The position numbers and the translations under genes are program-made. Positions 46,562 through 59,538 of a stretch of 64,000 bases of DNA are shown here, piece after piece. The stretch lies in the NCBI RefSeq assembly GCF_026210795.1, contig NC_089453.1, positions 1,180,501 through 1,244,500 on the forward strand, read 5' to 3'. Each line of letters begins with the position of its first letter. Position 1 is the first letter of the stretch. The stretch comes from Rhizophagus irregularis. Lineage: Eukaryota > Glomeromycota > Glomeromycetes > Glomerales > Glomeraceae. The notes under the pieces were generated by a model. That model worked only from the letters and a program-made list of their open reading frames with translations. It made no database searches and was not told the origin of the DNA.

Positions 46562-46961
46562 CGAGTCACTTAAGTTTGCAGAAATACTTTATTACTTTAA
46601 ATATTCTCTGATATGGAAACTAGTTGCATTTTCTCTTTTTTTCTTGTAAATATATACGTAATAAATATAATAAAATGACGAGTTTAATAAAATACTAAAT
46701 TGATGCTCTCCGCATCTGCTGGTTGGATGGGGGTGCTGATATAGAAATGTTTATGTATAGTAAAATTTTATTTCCTAAGAAAGCTGCTGCTTCCAGTGAG
46801 GATAAAAAAAATAAAAAAAAAATAATATACTAAATTGGAAAATCATTCATTAATGTTACACAAAAACGTAGCTGACGCAGTGACGCGTCTTTATTACAGG
46901 AAAACCACGACATTTTTTTTAAATAATTTATTTTTAGTTGGGATTAGTTAATTGGTCCCTA
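46562..46961. promoter_or_regulatory. UNG1-NNF1 intergenic region with ACGCGT box
   Basis: 400 bp. An ACGCGT (MluI-type, MBF site in yeasts) sits at 46883-46888, 74 bp before the Nnf1 ATG. In yeasts this box drives G1/S genes. Its function here is inference. Confidence 0.35.
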
Positions 46962-47907
46962 ATGTCAAAGCGCGGTAGTCCTTCAGAAATTTCCTCAACA
47001 TCACGTTCAAAAAAGGTTAAGCAAATGCTAGGAAGCTGTTTAGGCGAGACATTGGACAATTTCAGGTGTGTTTTTGTCTTTAATACAGAAAAATTTTTTT
47101 TTTTTGCTTATATTAACGTGCAAATTATAAAGTTATGAAAAAGTTGCACAATGCTATCCGACATTAGCTAAGGAACAACCCGAACGACTCCAACAAGCTC
47201 TCAGTCAAGTTAAAGAATTTTTGAAAACAAATACTGAGGTTGGAAATTGCGTCAATTTTTATTACTATTTTAATTCATATTGATTAAACTTTTAAATAAA
47301 AGGAAGAATTTGAAGCCATTTTGGAACAGCGGAATATACTGGAGAAACTTGATGAACTTGATGATATAATTGCAAAGGCTAAAAAGTGTCAAAAGGATGG
47401 GCACAGTCCGATTCAACCTATGTAGTAAAGTAAAAATTCTATTATGATCAACGAAAAAAGATATACCATAATAATTGATATTGTAATATTAGGATTAATG
47501 TTGATCCAAAAACAATCATACGCGCTAAAACATTACCGATTAAATTCGAAGAAAAGAAAAATTTAGAACGCGAATTTTTAAAGGTAAATTTTGAACATGC
47601 GCTAAAAAATTAATTCTGCAAAACTTGTTGACTTCATGATTTTAACAGATCAACCAAGAAAATGAATCTTTAATGTCAGAAGTTAGAATCAAGAAAAAAC
47701 AGATAGATTGTTTGTCCCAATCGATTCAAGAAATAATAACCGAAAATGATAAGGTATAACAAATTCACGGTATAACAAATTCACTAATTTTATATTTTCC
47801 CAGTACTATGAATAATTCCAAATTACTTTATTAAGGTGGTGGAAGTTGCTACGGAAATTCCAGTTAATGAAATGCAAAACATAATTGACAATGTAATAAA
47901 AATATAA
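46962..47907 (+). CDS. NNF1: Nnf1/PMF1-like kinetochore protein (MIND/Mis12 complex)
   Basis: Coiled-coil subunit linking inner and outer kinetochore. Exons 46962-47065, 47133-47238, 47303-47421, 47493-47583, 47649-47753, 47836-47907; 198 aa. The Nnf1 domain shows as NFSYEKVAQCYPTLAKEQPE then LQQALSQVKEFLKTNTEEEF and the signature EAILEQRNILEKLDELDDII, followed by a charged helical C-terminus (EREFLKINQENESLMSEVRI). Start chosen at the first ATG, MSKRGSPSEISSTSRSKKV, a basic disordered N-terminus. Exon 2 uses the acceptor ATAAAG, since the next AG (GAAAAAG) would break the frame. Family assignment rests on the EEF-ILEQRN-LDELD pattern; sequence similarity in this family is generally low. Confidence 0.75.
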
Positions 47908-48050
47908 ATAACAAAAATAAACACGTGATCATTGTGCACAAAACACAGAATATTACTATCTTTAGTAAAATAGCATTACGAAAGGCTTTCTTTTTCCCTA
48001 AATTCATTTGAATTATTTTGTCAAGGAAACTTTTTTCAAATAAAAATAAA

Positions 48051-49117
48051 ATGATCATCAAGGAATATAGAGTAATAAATAACTGCACGCGCGACGAGTA
48101 TCAAGTATGTTGTGCCTATTAAACTCTTATCTTTTTTTCTTTACAACAAGAAATTTTCATTTTCAGTATTATAATTTTCAGGTGGGTCAATTGTATGCTG
48201 TTGCAGAAGCTTCAAAAGCAGAAACTGGTGGAGGGGAAGGTGTGGAAGTACTTAAGAATGAACCATATGAAAATGCTGAGGGCAAAGGACAATACACGTA
48301 TAAGATATATCACCTTTCTAGGTATGTGTTTTACATGTACAAACCTTTTTAAGAATTTTATATTAATTTATTTCTTTATGCTTAGTAAAGTACCTGCCAT
48401 TATTCGTGCGATAGCACCGAGTGGAGCACTTGAATTATACGAAGAGGCATGGAATGCTTATCCTCATTGTAAGACTGTTTTAACTGTAGGTATTTAATAT
48501 TAACATCTATAAATTATTAAATCTGAATTAATAATTTTTAACATTTGATAGAATGGATACATGAAGGATAATTTTAAATTAGTTACAGAGACGATGCATG
48601 TTGACAACAGTCGTGGTGAAATTGATAACGCTTTGAACATTTCGCAAGATTTACTTGAAAAACGTGAAGTTGTGATCATTGATATTGCAAATGATCCTAT
48701 CGAGCCGAAAGACTATAAAAAAGATCAAGATCCAACTTTATATCATTCCGAGAAAACGGGTCGAGGTCCATTGAAAGACGATTGGATTAAAAAAGCTACA
48801 CCTACCATGACTTGTTATAAACTAGTCACTGTCGAATTTAAATGGTTTGGCCTTCAAAATAAAATTGAAAGTTTCATTCAAAATGTTATGCGATCGCTAT
48901 TCACAAATTTTCACAGACAACTTTTCTGTTGGACTGACAAATGGTACGGTATGACCATGGATGATATTCGAGCATATGAAGATAAAACAAAATATGATCT
49001 TGATGAGGTATTTCTTCAAATTCGGTTTATCATTTTTTGTCAAAAATTCGAATATTTTATTGTAATTCGATTTTTTTTTAGTCTCGTGCAAAGGCTCCAC
49101 CTCAGGAAGAAACATAA
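48051..49117 (+). CDS. Phosphatidylinositol transfer protein, class I
   Basis: Cytosolic StART-like lipid carrier moving phosphatidylinositol and phosphatidylcholine between membranes. Exons 48051-48104, 48182-48321, 48386-48485, 48552-49007, 49082-49117; 261 aa (animal PITP alpha/beta about 271). Diagnostic blocks: [97 protein letters not shown] and the C-terminal [20 protein letters not shown]. This is the metazoan/oomycete-type PITP, not the Sec14 family used by most Dikarya. Follows Nnf1 on the same strand by 143 bp and is convergent with the Kish gene. Confidence 0.93.
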
Positions 49118-49244
49118 GGATAAAACAAAAATCTCACGAATTTAATACAAATAATAGAAAATATTGAATTTGGTTTACTGCATTATGCCTTTAAGATATA
49201 ACAATTATTGCAATAAATTATTTAAATTTACAATGGTTGCTAAT

Positions 49245-49666
49245 TTATTCCAAAAGTATACTAATTGCCATGGCAATACAGGCCAATGAGACATATGGAC
49301 TCAACCGCTCTCCTAATAGTAAAAAGCATATTGAGTAAAAAGAAATTTGATTAAATTTCATTGAAAAGACATCTACCAATTCTTGCAGCCTTCCAAAATA
49401 AACCCAGTATTCTAAAATTATATAAAGCGTTTTAACAATTTTTTTATTAAAAAAAAACCTAAAAATTAATTTAAGAATAATACCCAGTCTTATTTCTATC
49501 GAGAAGAGTAGGCGCTTGAGCTTTAACAAAAGTACAGGTACAAATGGCTAATAAAATCACAAGTAGCAAACTTTGGAAATTAAATAATGCCGACTAGAAA
49601 AGAAATGAGCGATTAACGAACCTATAATATGTAAAAACTATTTCAAAAACTTTATTGCCATACCAT
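49245..49666 (-). CDS. KSH1: Kish (TMEM167/Ksh1) early secretory pathway protein
   Basis: Tiny Golgi/ER membrane protein needed in the early secretory pathway. Four coding exons: 49666-49664 (ATG only), 49593-49484, 49411-49377, 49312-49245; 71 aa, family about 72. Sequence blocks: [67 protein letters not shown]. Residues 6-24 form a signal-anchor-like helix and the C-terminal [12 protein letters not shown] a second membrane segment. The start codon sits directly against a GT donor (ATG|GTATGG), and exon 2 begins with the Ser codon after TTCTAG. This model gives a complete family-length protein. Gap to dynactin stop 206 bp. Confidence 0.88.
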
Positions 49667-49872
49667 TTTTTTTTTGTTTAGAAAAAAAGTGAGTTTATTT
49701 ATGTAATTTTACTTAAATATGATTCCTAATTAAAAAATCACGAATCACGTGACAATAAAACTATACTATGAATTTTTGACGTCTAACTATTGATCGTAAA
49801 TTAAAAAATGCAAACTTATAACATTCTGTAATATTATGAAGCCCGTAATCTCATGCAAATTTAATAAATATA

Positions 49873-52800
49873 TTAGTTAACAAAAATAGTGTGAATTTTT
49901 TCAAAATCAGACGGATTCTTAAGTTTTATATTATGTGAAAGAGGATGACTTGAAACAGTATTACTACTTAAAACAGGTAAACGAATTCGTCCTACAATTG
50001 AAGGTTTTATCACATTGCCATCATTCTGTAGTACAATATAATCAGTTATTAATAAAAAATTTATTATTTATAGTATAATTATAAAAAAAAAAGACAAACC
50101 TTTAAAGGCTTATGTAAATTGTTTTTTCCAAGTTGTCGAAGCTTTAATTTTAATTCGTTGCTTCGTTGTTGTAAAGTATACATGACCGATTGTTGTACCT
50201 GATACTGATATTCTGAAGTCTTCTTTAAAGGTCTCCATTGTTTTTGATTTTCTAACGTTTTGGTAAGATCAATAATTCGAGGTGACGCACTTACAGTTCG
50301 GAAATCCTGAAGATAATAATTTCAGAATCAGTTGTACTTGAAGTAAATAGACAAATATAAATACAATGCAGTACCTTGAGTAATGATTTAGCTTCTGAGG
50401 CCACCGATTTCAACAACTCTCCTTCACTTTGATCTCGAAGAGCTCGACGTCGTCTAGGTTGCAAATGCCAATCTAACGCGTTTAATGCATCTTTGCCTTT
50501 CAAATGAGAATTTTCTGCTCTAAGATAACGAATAGCGAATTTCAAAGATTCGATCTAAAAGTTTATGCTAATTAGTATAAATTAAATTAATGAATTATGA
50601 AAAATAAAACTATTTAAATACCTGACTAGCCAATCTTTGATTTTCTAATGGATTAGCATCTGCATACATTCTTAAATCGTCTTCATTGTCTTCGTCCTTT
50701 AATTCAGTATTACGAGAAGGAACAGCTAAAGAAAAAATTAAGACTCTTATTATTTTTAAATTATAATAAATTACATATATATGAAACTACAAATACCTCC
50801 GTCTTCAATATTTCCAGCAAGTAATATAAAATTTTTATTTTGTTGCTCCAAAGAATCAATTTCTTGTTGAAGATTTTCCATAGCTTCTTCAAAGTCTGTC
50901 TCCTGTTTTCTTGAATTTTGAAGTTCTTGTTCCAAGGCAGTAATCATATCGGCCTGTAAAGTAAAAAGAAAAAAGTTGGCATACAGATAACCCCCGTTCT
51001 TATTCAAAACCAAGTTAAACTGAATAGCACTCAGGTACTTTGATACTACAGCACTGTTAACTAATATTTTAGCCCCGACTGCCAATTTGCAGTATCTGAA
51101 CTGTATGCTACAATTACCTGTTTCTTTACGTTTTCCATACGTTTCTCTAATAGCTCTATTTTGACATTAGCTTCTTGCAAGAGTTGATCCTAATAAAATT
51201 AGAAGTTATTAGTTAGAACAGAAAATTTATTATTGTATTAGTTCTTACTTTTAATTTCTTCTCTTTGATTAATTCACGTATCTCCTCCTGTTGCTGTTGA
51301 GCTTTACGTTCCATTTCGGCATTGACAAGCGCTTCGGCTTTTATTTCTTTTGCTCTGATATTCCAAGGAGCTTCTCCCTTTACAACTACATTCAACCATA
51401 ATTTTTATTATTTAATCTAATTATATACCGAATATTAAAATTCTTATCAACATACCATAAGTAGTATTTTCTGGGTCATTAATTGCATTATTTAAATTAC
51501 TAATTTCTTGACATATCGAAAGCAGCGACTTAGTGCATCCGTCCCACATATTTAATTCATTGGTTCCTAACATATTCTCGGTAACTTGATGAATAGTTTT
51601 TTGTAAGCCACTAAGTAACAATTCCTCTTTTGTATCTTTCTTCTCATTAATATATGCGAAGATGCCCTTTCGAACCTACAGATAAAAATGCTTAAAACCA
51701 TATTCCTATCGAAATGTCAGAATAATGATTTAACCAACCTCCTGACAGAAAGTAGTCAACTTTGTACTTAATGTAAAACAAATCTTGAATTGTGTAAGAA
51801 GATCGGATTTTAATCCTGCATTTTGATCCGCCATGTCATCCAGTCTACGGATTAATTTTCTATAAAAAATAACAGTCAGACTAATTATTTCCTCCCTTGA
51901 ATTTAAATATAATCAAGCTTTTTACCTTGCCATAACTTTACTACTTCTAGATTGCGAAACTAAACTCTGAAGCGGTAAGAAGAAATCGGAATTAAATTTA
52001 TCGATTTCTTCGGTTACGTTAATTTCTATAGAATTAATTAAATAATATGAGAAAAATATAATAATTACAAACAAACGAAACATAAACTTACCTTCGTCTT
52101 TACAAGCAAGGGCAACAGCTTGTTTAAGATGACCAAGAGAAACCGCAATGGTATCTGCATTCAAGTCTAAACCTCTACTATAAGCATATAATTTATCTGC
52201 CTCGTCAATTTTAGTGTTGGAAAGGTATATTTCTGCAAGGTGCTCAAGTTGGGCGATGGATCTTTACGAAAAATAATGTCAACAGTAAAATTTTAAAATA
52301 AATAAATAAAACGAAAAAAAAAACTCCCCGGACCTTTGAATATCTTCAATACAATCAGCTTCTTTGAGGTCTTCTTTTCTCAAAAGATCGACTATTCCAT
52401 TAAGTCTAACAAATTATAATAACCATTATTAATTAATAGGAATGACATTTTATTTTAATTTATCCATAGTTCAAAAATAATTACCGACGCTCCGTTCCGA
52501 CTAAATCATGATAAACTTGACCCATTTTAAGGAAAGTATCAACAGGGCAAGCATTAACGAATGAAACAAGACGTTTAGCTATATCGGAAAACCAGGCAAG
52601 TTTTTGTCGGAACTATTATTATAAATCCAGACGTAAATATGACTGATCATAATTAAATTATTAAAGAGAGAAGTAACTTACTTCGCAAACAGCAATTAAT
52701 TCTTCGGGAACCGTTGTATTTAATTTTTCTGGAATATTATGAATTTGGTCGACTTGCTTGATAATTAATTCAGATTTGAAAACAAGACGTTTTAACAGAA

Positions 52801-55498
52801 GCAAGCAACGAATAGAATCATGCTCCGAGCGAAAGTAAGAGTCTGGCAAGTACGGCTTTAATAATAAAAATAAATAATAAGTAAAACAAAGCAAGAACGA
52901 TTAGCCAATAACAAAATCACTCTCGTATACCTGTACAAATGCCAAATTCTCTGATGCTTGAGTTGCGTCCAATTTTCGAAGTTCTAAATCAATCTGTTTT
53001 GCTTGAGCTTTCAGAACTCTAGATTGCAACTTGATATTTAGATCAAGCATAGATTGTGATTGACTACTGAGGTTCTTTGATTCCGAGTATTGACTTTCTT
53101 CTTTTTGTCGGAATTGTTCTAGATCACTATTATAAGGGAAATTAATTAAAATAACGTGTATAAAAAAGAACGTCTTTATCAAATAGTACCTTTGTAAATT
53201 AGCAACCAATTCACGGAATTGATGTATTGTATTTTCATAATCTGCATTAGTCTCATCCGACATCTCAAGACGTTTCAGATATTCACGAATAAGAATATCT
53301 TTATGATCTGCGAAATATAAATTGAAAATAATAATAGTTGAAAAAGTTACTTAAAAAACAATCTTTATATAAAATGAATCATTTACCGATTTCAGCTTGA
53401 AGCTGTTTCTCGTTCTCAATATGATTTTCTTCAAGCTCGTCATTTAACTCTTTTAAAGCTTCAAGATCTTCAATTGCAATTCTCATCTCTTCAAGTCTCT
53501 AAATGGTTTTTTAAACGTTAACTATAAAAATTTTATTTCTATTACATAACATGATTTAATTACCTCCCCTTGCGCTAAATTTTTTTCCGTAAGTTGCTCA
53601 AGCATATCTTCAGCATTCATAGCATCGTCAAGTCGATTCTTTAAATCTTCTATTGCACTTTCGGATAATTTTAATTGATTTTTCATTTGATCATGTTGAA
53701 CTATAAGAAAATAATATAAATTATAAAAGTGAAAATTTGATAACAAAAAATCCAATTATTTCGAGGTTAAAAAAATAAAATAAAACAAAATAAATAAAAC
53801 AAATAAAATAACCTTGGATATCTTGAAGAGAAACTAGTTCTTTTTCTAAATTCTTGATTTTTTTGGCAAGCTCAGCTTCTTGTTCACTCGATACATCTCG
53901 AAGTCTATATGTAAAATACCAATTAGCAACTAAACCATAAATTAATTTATCGTTTTATATATAGTAATACCTCACAAGAGCCTCCTTTAGCCGTTCATTA
54001 TGCTTTTCTAATTGAATAATTTCTACTGCGGGCCTTGCCTCACCATTTATCATGTCTGATGAGTTAGTTAAAAATTAGTAAATTACATAATAGTAATTAT
54101 TGGAGAATAAAAGGACTTACCGCCTTCTTGTTTAAAAACGTTTAGATCTACGCTAATTTCCTCTACTTTTTCTTTCAATAAATTTACTTCATGTTGTAAA
54201 TTTTCGGCCTTTTCTTCGGCCATTTCTTTATCGAGAGTCATCATTTCCATAGATTCAACAGCTTCATTGTATTTGCTTTCAAACATTTCTTTCTCCATAT
54301 TAACCTCTTTCAATTGTTTTCGAAGTTCTTTTAATTCCTGCTGCATATCGCCCATTTTGGCTAATAATAAATAAATATTTCATGTGTCAATGACTAGATA
54401 AATAACATTAGCGTATAATATTAATAAAAGGATTACCTTGAAGCTTTGGTTTTATACTTAAAAATTGCTCCGCTTCAACTCTCGACTTTTCAGTTTCCCT
54501 AATTTTTTCCCTATCTTCTTGGCGTTTATTTTCTAATATCTTAAGTTTTAATCTTAACTCTTCATATTCTTTTAGAGGTACGGTCTAAATTACATAATTA
54601 ATCAATAAATACGATTTATTTGTCCTATTATATTACAGAAACAACTAGAATATCATACTTGTTCACGGGCAGCTGATGTTTCCTGTAAAGAAAAAGGATT
54701 TGCCGTAGAAATCATGTCATGTCTCGTTATATCACTTCTAGGAGTTTCATACTTTTGTATTTCTGATTTTTGTGCAGGAGTAGTTGACTCATTCAATATA
54801 TCATGTTCTAAAGGTTCTTCATAAATTTCATCATTCATTTCAACTTCATCTTCTATCTCAGTAGATGAAAATCCTAACTCAGTATCGTTTCTCTTAATAT
54901 CAATGCCACTTGCATCAGAGTTTCTAGAAAACGTAGGACTATTTAATCCACGAGAACTAAATCTTCCCATTGTTGGTGAATTTGGTCCTTTTCGATTATG
55001 GTTTGGTATACCTGAAGTGTTTATTCGCATATTCCCTACAATTGAGGGCGGACGAAGAATTGAGCGTCCATTACTAATATTTGGGTCATTTGGTGGAGCA
55101 AAGCTCGGAACCTGGAAATGTAAAAAGTATTATAATTAGTTAAAGCTCTAAAAGATTTCAATCAATGGAAGTATTTTATTTAATTAATAAAAAAAACACT
55201 CGAGTTTTATTTAATTATATAATTCTTTAAAAGGGGTGCTTACTTGACTTTGTGGTGAATTAACAGCACTATTTAAAAATTTTATCTGTGAAGCTCTAAC
55301 AAAAACTCCGTGATTTGGCTTACAATCAAAATAATGTTTGCCCTTAACCGAGCCGTTGTTTTTACCCGAGGCTTCATCCAGCTCCACACCAACCCATTTT
55401 CCTGTAGCAAATTCAGTAGGTCCAACAAACCGAATTGTTCCCATCTTTCCTTGTATCTCACATCTTGCATCTACTGTTAATTCTGTTGCTGTTGCCAT
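49873..55498 (-). CDS. DCTN1: Dynactin subunit p150Glued
   Basis: Large dynactin subunit (fungal ro-3/NIP100) binding microtubules and dynein. 24 exons: 55498-55244, 55111-54659, 54584-54437, 54360-54121, 54055-53971, 53904-53813, 53700-53564, 53498-53387, 53307-53190, 53126-52931, 52855-52682, 52612-52485, 52405-52334, 52261-52092, 52025-51926, 51859-51739, 51675-51456, 51385-51249, 51189-51118, 50953-50797, 50725-50622, 50554-50375, 50306-50100, 50025-49873; 1276 aa, phases all consistent. Residues 10-75 are a CAP-Gly domain (GTIRFVGPTEFATGKWVGVE, GKNNGSVKGKHYF, where GKNNG replaces the usual GKNDG). A Ser/Pro/basic linker (exon 2) and long coiled coils follow. The conserved dynactin core is VLKAQAKQIDLELRKLDATQ and PYLPDSYFRSEHDSIRCLLL. 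C-terminal coiled coils include ADMITALEQELQNSRKQETD. Confidence 0.95.
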
Positions 55499-57764
55499 TT
55501 TAGGTTAGCAATAGACAACTTCTCAAAAATGAATAATACCCAATAGATAAATTTTCCTTCAAAATAGATAATACTCAATAGACAATTTTTCCTAGAAAAT
55601 TTTCCTTCAAAAATGATTAATATCCCAATAGAATAGCTTCAAAAACGTCCAATAGAAGGAAATTTATCTTTCAATATGTTCAACAGATCCTTCGAAAAAT
55701 AGTCAATAGAAGGAAATTAAAATCAAAAAAAATTAGTCTCCTTTTTTTTATATAGAAACATGGACGTCACATGTCAAAGAATTTTCATAAGATTAACACG
55801 TTAAAAAATTGAAGTTTGTACTAGGTTACGCCAACTATGTTTCTTTAGTGTATATGGCGCAAATCAACTGGAATAGTACTGGGAAATATCAATTGAACCG
55901 ACTGTTATCTTGGCAACCCAAATTTGATTTTACAGAGGATCATACCCGAAGGCCGACAAGTTTGCTGAAACAACGCAAATGATACAGTTACATGAACGGT
56001 AATGGTTAGACAATATTGTCCCAAAGTTTATAAAATTTCACTTCCGTATGATCAGTTACAATGTGAATTTTTTCACCACAAAAGTAAAACAAATGAGCTT
56101 TAATTTATCTAGGCCTGTTCAATTCTGATCGTTCAGGTTTTTGATCAAAAATTCATTACATGTGATCGAAATCAAAATTGAGTACTAGTTAATAATTTAT
56201 TTTATTTTATTACTAGAAGAGTAGTACTCCCAAAACTATTACAAAATAAAAGTAAAACAACATTTACATGATGGTAACTAATAGACGTGTATAGAATTTT
56301 GAGAATTAATCCCCTACGGGACGTACTAGTTAATAATTAATTAGATGGCAATGTAAATCATTAGGAATCATTTGGTCACGTGATATATTAATAGCATATG
56401 AATTATTATCTTGTAATTCGTTATTATTTTTATACTCCTATCATATGAGAATAAACTGGGTATATACAATGTTTAGTATTGTATAATTATTCTATATTTT
56501 AATTTATTTTTATATATTTTGTATTAATTTATATTATTAATTAATAAACTAAGCATATAATTATTATTTTACTACTAATTATTAATTATAAAAAGTTGGA
56601 TGGCAAATTTTTTCCAATAACAGTTAACCTTGATCACCTTATTTTTATATAATAAAATATTTTAAAAGTTTATTAAGACTAGATATATTAAAAAAAAAGT
56701 GATCAAAATAATATTTGAGTTATTGATCAGATTATACAATTTCATTAGCCAATAATTATCAACTCAAAATTCAAATAATTAGAATTAAATAGGCTTTTTA
56801 TATAATCATAAATTAATAAAAAACATCAAGTTTTGCATTTTTTTTAAATTTTAATTGCTAGTCATATATAAACAATAAACTAATTAAAGTCTAATTCTAC
56901 TTAATAATCAAAAAATAAACATTCAGAATATGTGATTAAAAGGATAATATATATATATTTAGAATATGTGATTTAAAAAATAGTGCGAACCATTTTAAAG
57001 TATCAAATTTATTTTTGCAAAGTTATTTAACTTAAAAAACTGAAAAATTTGAAAAAATCACAAAAAAATTAATAATTGCTTAAAATTATTAGGTAATTTT
57101 TAGTTATTATTAAATCAAATATAAAAAAAAATCCATATTTTTTCAATTAATTTTTTTTAAAAAATATATTAATATAAATTTGTAATTTAGCGCTATAGCA
57201 ATATGGCACTACTAGTATAATATTACATGACTTACATATAACCCTGACAAAAAATTCTTACTTAAAAATATTGACATTATAAAATAAAAACCCCTGGAAA
57301 ATACTTATATAAGTAAGGTTCTAAAAATATTTTTATTAGTAGCTCTAAGCATAGGTTTTTACTATGATCGCTAAGTATGGTTGATATCTAACCTTAAAAA
57401 TTATATAAAAATAAGCAAATTAATCTTCTAACCAAATTAAATTTTTATTATAACACATATAATTTATAGGGTAAATTTATATCTAGCAACCCTGTAAAAT
57501 GCTTAAATCTAACCCTTGAGATGCAATTTATATAATTCTCACGTGAAGTAAAAAAATTGCTGAACAACTCCGAACTCCAGAGTAGGCTATTTTTTTTAAA
57601 AAAAATAAATTTATTCTTTTAAGACAATTCATATTTTATGAATATTTAACGATTTTTATTAGTTTATAAGTAATCACGTTACATTTATTATTCTAAATTG
57701 AAAAAAAAATGCCAAACATATCACATAACGTAAATCTACAACTAAAATCGTTTCCCCTATCCCT
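55499..57764. other. Gene-free AT-rich region
   Basis: 2.3 kb. 55530-55720, just upstream of the dynactin start, repeats AATAGA(C/A)AATTTT / CCAATAGA / CTTCAAAA(A)-type words five or more times, a degenerate short-period repeat. The remainder is AT-rich without recognisable frames. Confidence 0.5.
55530..55720. repeat. Degenerate short repeats at the dynactin promoter
   Basis: Words such as CAATAGA, TTTTCCTTCAAAA and AAGGAAATT recur (for example 55540, 55570, 55595, 55630, 55665, 55705). They lie 30-220 bp upstream of the dynactin ATG. Confidence 0.55.
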
Positions 57765-59475
57765 TAGGCTTGTTATTTATTACTCGCATTTTTATGAAAA
57801 GTGGCATTATGTCCTATTCCATTGCAAACACGACACTTATAAGAGCCTCTAGTTTTGGGCTTTTCTCGAGCACCCTGTTCCTTTTCTACACTACTCAAAT
57901 ACCTTCACTTGGACGGCCAATCTTTAGTAATAACTCTGTTCAGATTTTCATATTTTGAAGGTTTGTATCTATAATTTCTCGGTCTTTTTCAGTTTCATCT
58001 TCTTCTATCTGACTCCTATTCTCTATTCTAGAATTAGTATCATTATAGTTCCTTTGAATTTCTTGAGGATTATCAGATACTTCATCAATAGTGGATCTTT
58101 CATTAATTATTATTGGAAGTCTTTCAGGCATATTTCGATTGGATTTTCTTCTAATATAATCTAGAAGAATAAGAGTTATTTCATCATCTTCTTGCTCAAC
58201 TGCAAGTAAAGTGACTGTTCGTGCTAATCCCCATACACGACCATATAAATTTCTTTTATGAACAGCCTTTTTAAGAACAGGAACAGTTATTGGGATCGTG
58301 ACAGGCTTTCGTACAGGTAATGTATTATTGTTCATAGTTTCATCATCATAAATATCTTTTTTATTGTTAAATATTACTTTTTCTTGCAGGTTTGTCTCAT
58401 CTTGGTAAAGATTTTTATACCATCTCTGAGGTATCATGCTGATGTGAAATGCTGCGATTTTGAAATTCATCATAACACGAAAATAGTGACGATATATTAT
58501 TCCCTTTGAGATAGACTTGAGACAAGAACACAGGTAGAATATTGCATTGACAATAATAACGAAATGTACATGATTTTTTCTTTCACTTCGTATATCTACA
58601 ACTTTCCATATTTCTAATACTTCTTCTTGTCCTATTTCTTCGATCATAGCCTGAAGTGTAATAAAATGTGCGTCAAATTGATCTTCAATAAAACCATCTG
58701 ATAATTTATGAGGATTTTCCTTTAATAATAGCAAGGTATTATTTAACACTAAAGTATATTGCAACTCAATTATTTAGTAACAACATACCTGCTCACAATT
58801 TAATTCTTCGTTATTGAGTTCAATCATATTTGCAGTAACAAATAAATATTGAGATATTTCTGTCTTAATTGTATTATTAATAGGTTCAGTAAGATATTTA
58901 TCAAGAATTTTTGTTACTATAGGAAACAAATCTTGCTCAGCCATAGAAGAAGTATTTGTTATAATGGCTTGCTTTGTATTTGTAAAACTGATTCCATCGC
59001 TCTTCATCTTTTAGCCTTAAATTAAGTCGATCAGCAATCTCATATAAGGTACTATTAGCTTTTAATTGTTGCTTTATAATTCAATTATAACCTTCAACTC
59101 TTGCAGTACTTTCAATACCAGCCGTGAAAATTTTATGAAGGTATGCTTGAGCTCATGATCTAGAATTTTGATCTAATATACGTAAAAGATAGTCTTTTGC
59201 TATTGGATAATCAATAAGTAATTTGTTCCATTTTTGCTTAAATAGTGGTTTACATAAACTATTGCGGCATTGATAGAACTGTTTGATGAAATCGTCCCAT
59301 TTCTCACCTAATTTTGCTTTCAAATTTTTAGGTAAATTTTGCGCAATATGAAAAATACAGTAAGCTGGATATGTTTCAGGAAAAATGATTGGAATTGCTG
59401 CATCAAGAGCTGGATCAGCATCAGTAAACATAACAATTGGAGAGTTTACACAACGGAATTCAAATGATGAAGAAT
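57765..59475 (-). pseudogene. Second MULE transposase, truncated and frameshifted
   Basis: Minus strand. In coding order: IVMFTDADPALDAAIPIIFP (second catalytic Asp region), YCIFHIAQNLPKNLKAKLGE, DFIKQFYQCRNSL, then a gap; VVDIRSERKNHVHFVIIVNA, LCSCLKSISKGIIYRHYFRV (decayed SWIM finger, CSC-X(n)-H), RWYKNLYQDETN, YGRVWGLARTVTLLA, and a zinc knuckle CRVCNGIGHNATFH (last Cys replaced). It parallels the 3426-6293 transposase but is clearly older and a different subfamily. The N-terminal FAR1 domain and first Asp are missing; sequence ends abruptly near 59475, next to a foldback. Confidence 0.8.
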
Positions 59476-59483
59476 CGGTGTAT

Positions 59484-59538
59484 TAAGAGCCAGTTAAGAA
59501 TCGGGACCAATCAGGTTTCGGTTCTTAACCGGCTCTTA
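59484..59538. repeat. 55-bp foldback, TAAGAGCC...GGCTCTTA
   Basis: TAAGAGCCAGTTAAGAATCG pairs with CGGTTCTTAACCGGCTCTTA. It lies exactly between the truncated MULE and the next element, and may be a terminus of the Plavaka-like element or a tiny separate MITE. Confidence 0.75.

Noticed and set aside
47139-47146. Acceptor GAAAAAG for Nnf1 exon 2
   Set aside because: Leads to an early stop; the upstream ATAAAG keeps frame and gives the conserved helix.
48897-49115. Minus-strand 72-codon frame
   Set aside because: Antisense shadow of the last PITP exons and intron.
54903-55139. Plus-strand 78-codon frame
   Set aside because: Antisense of dynactin exon 2.
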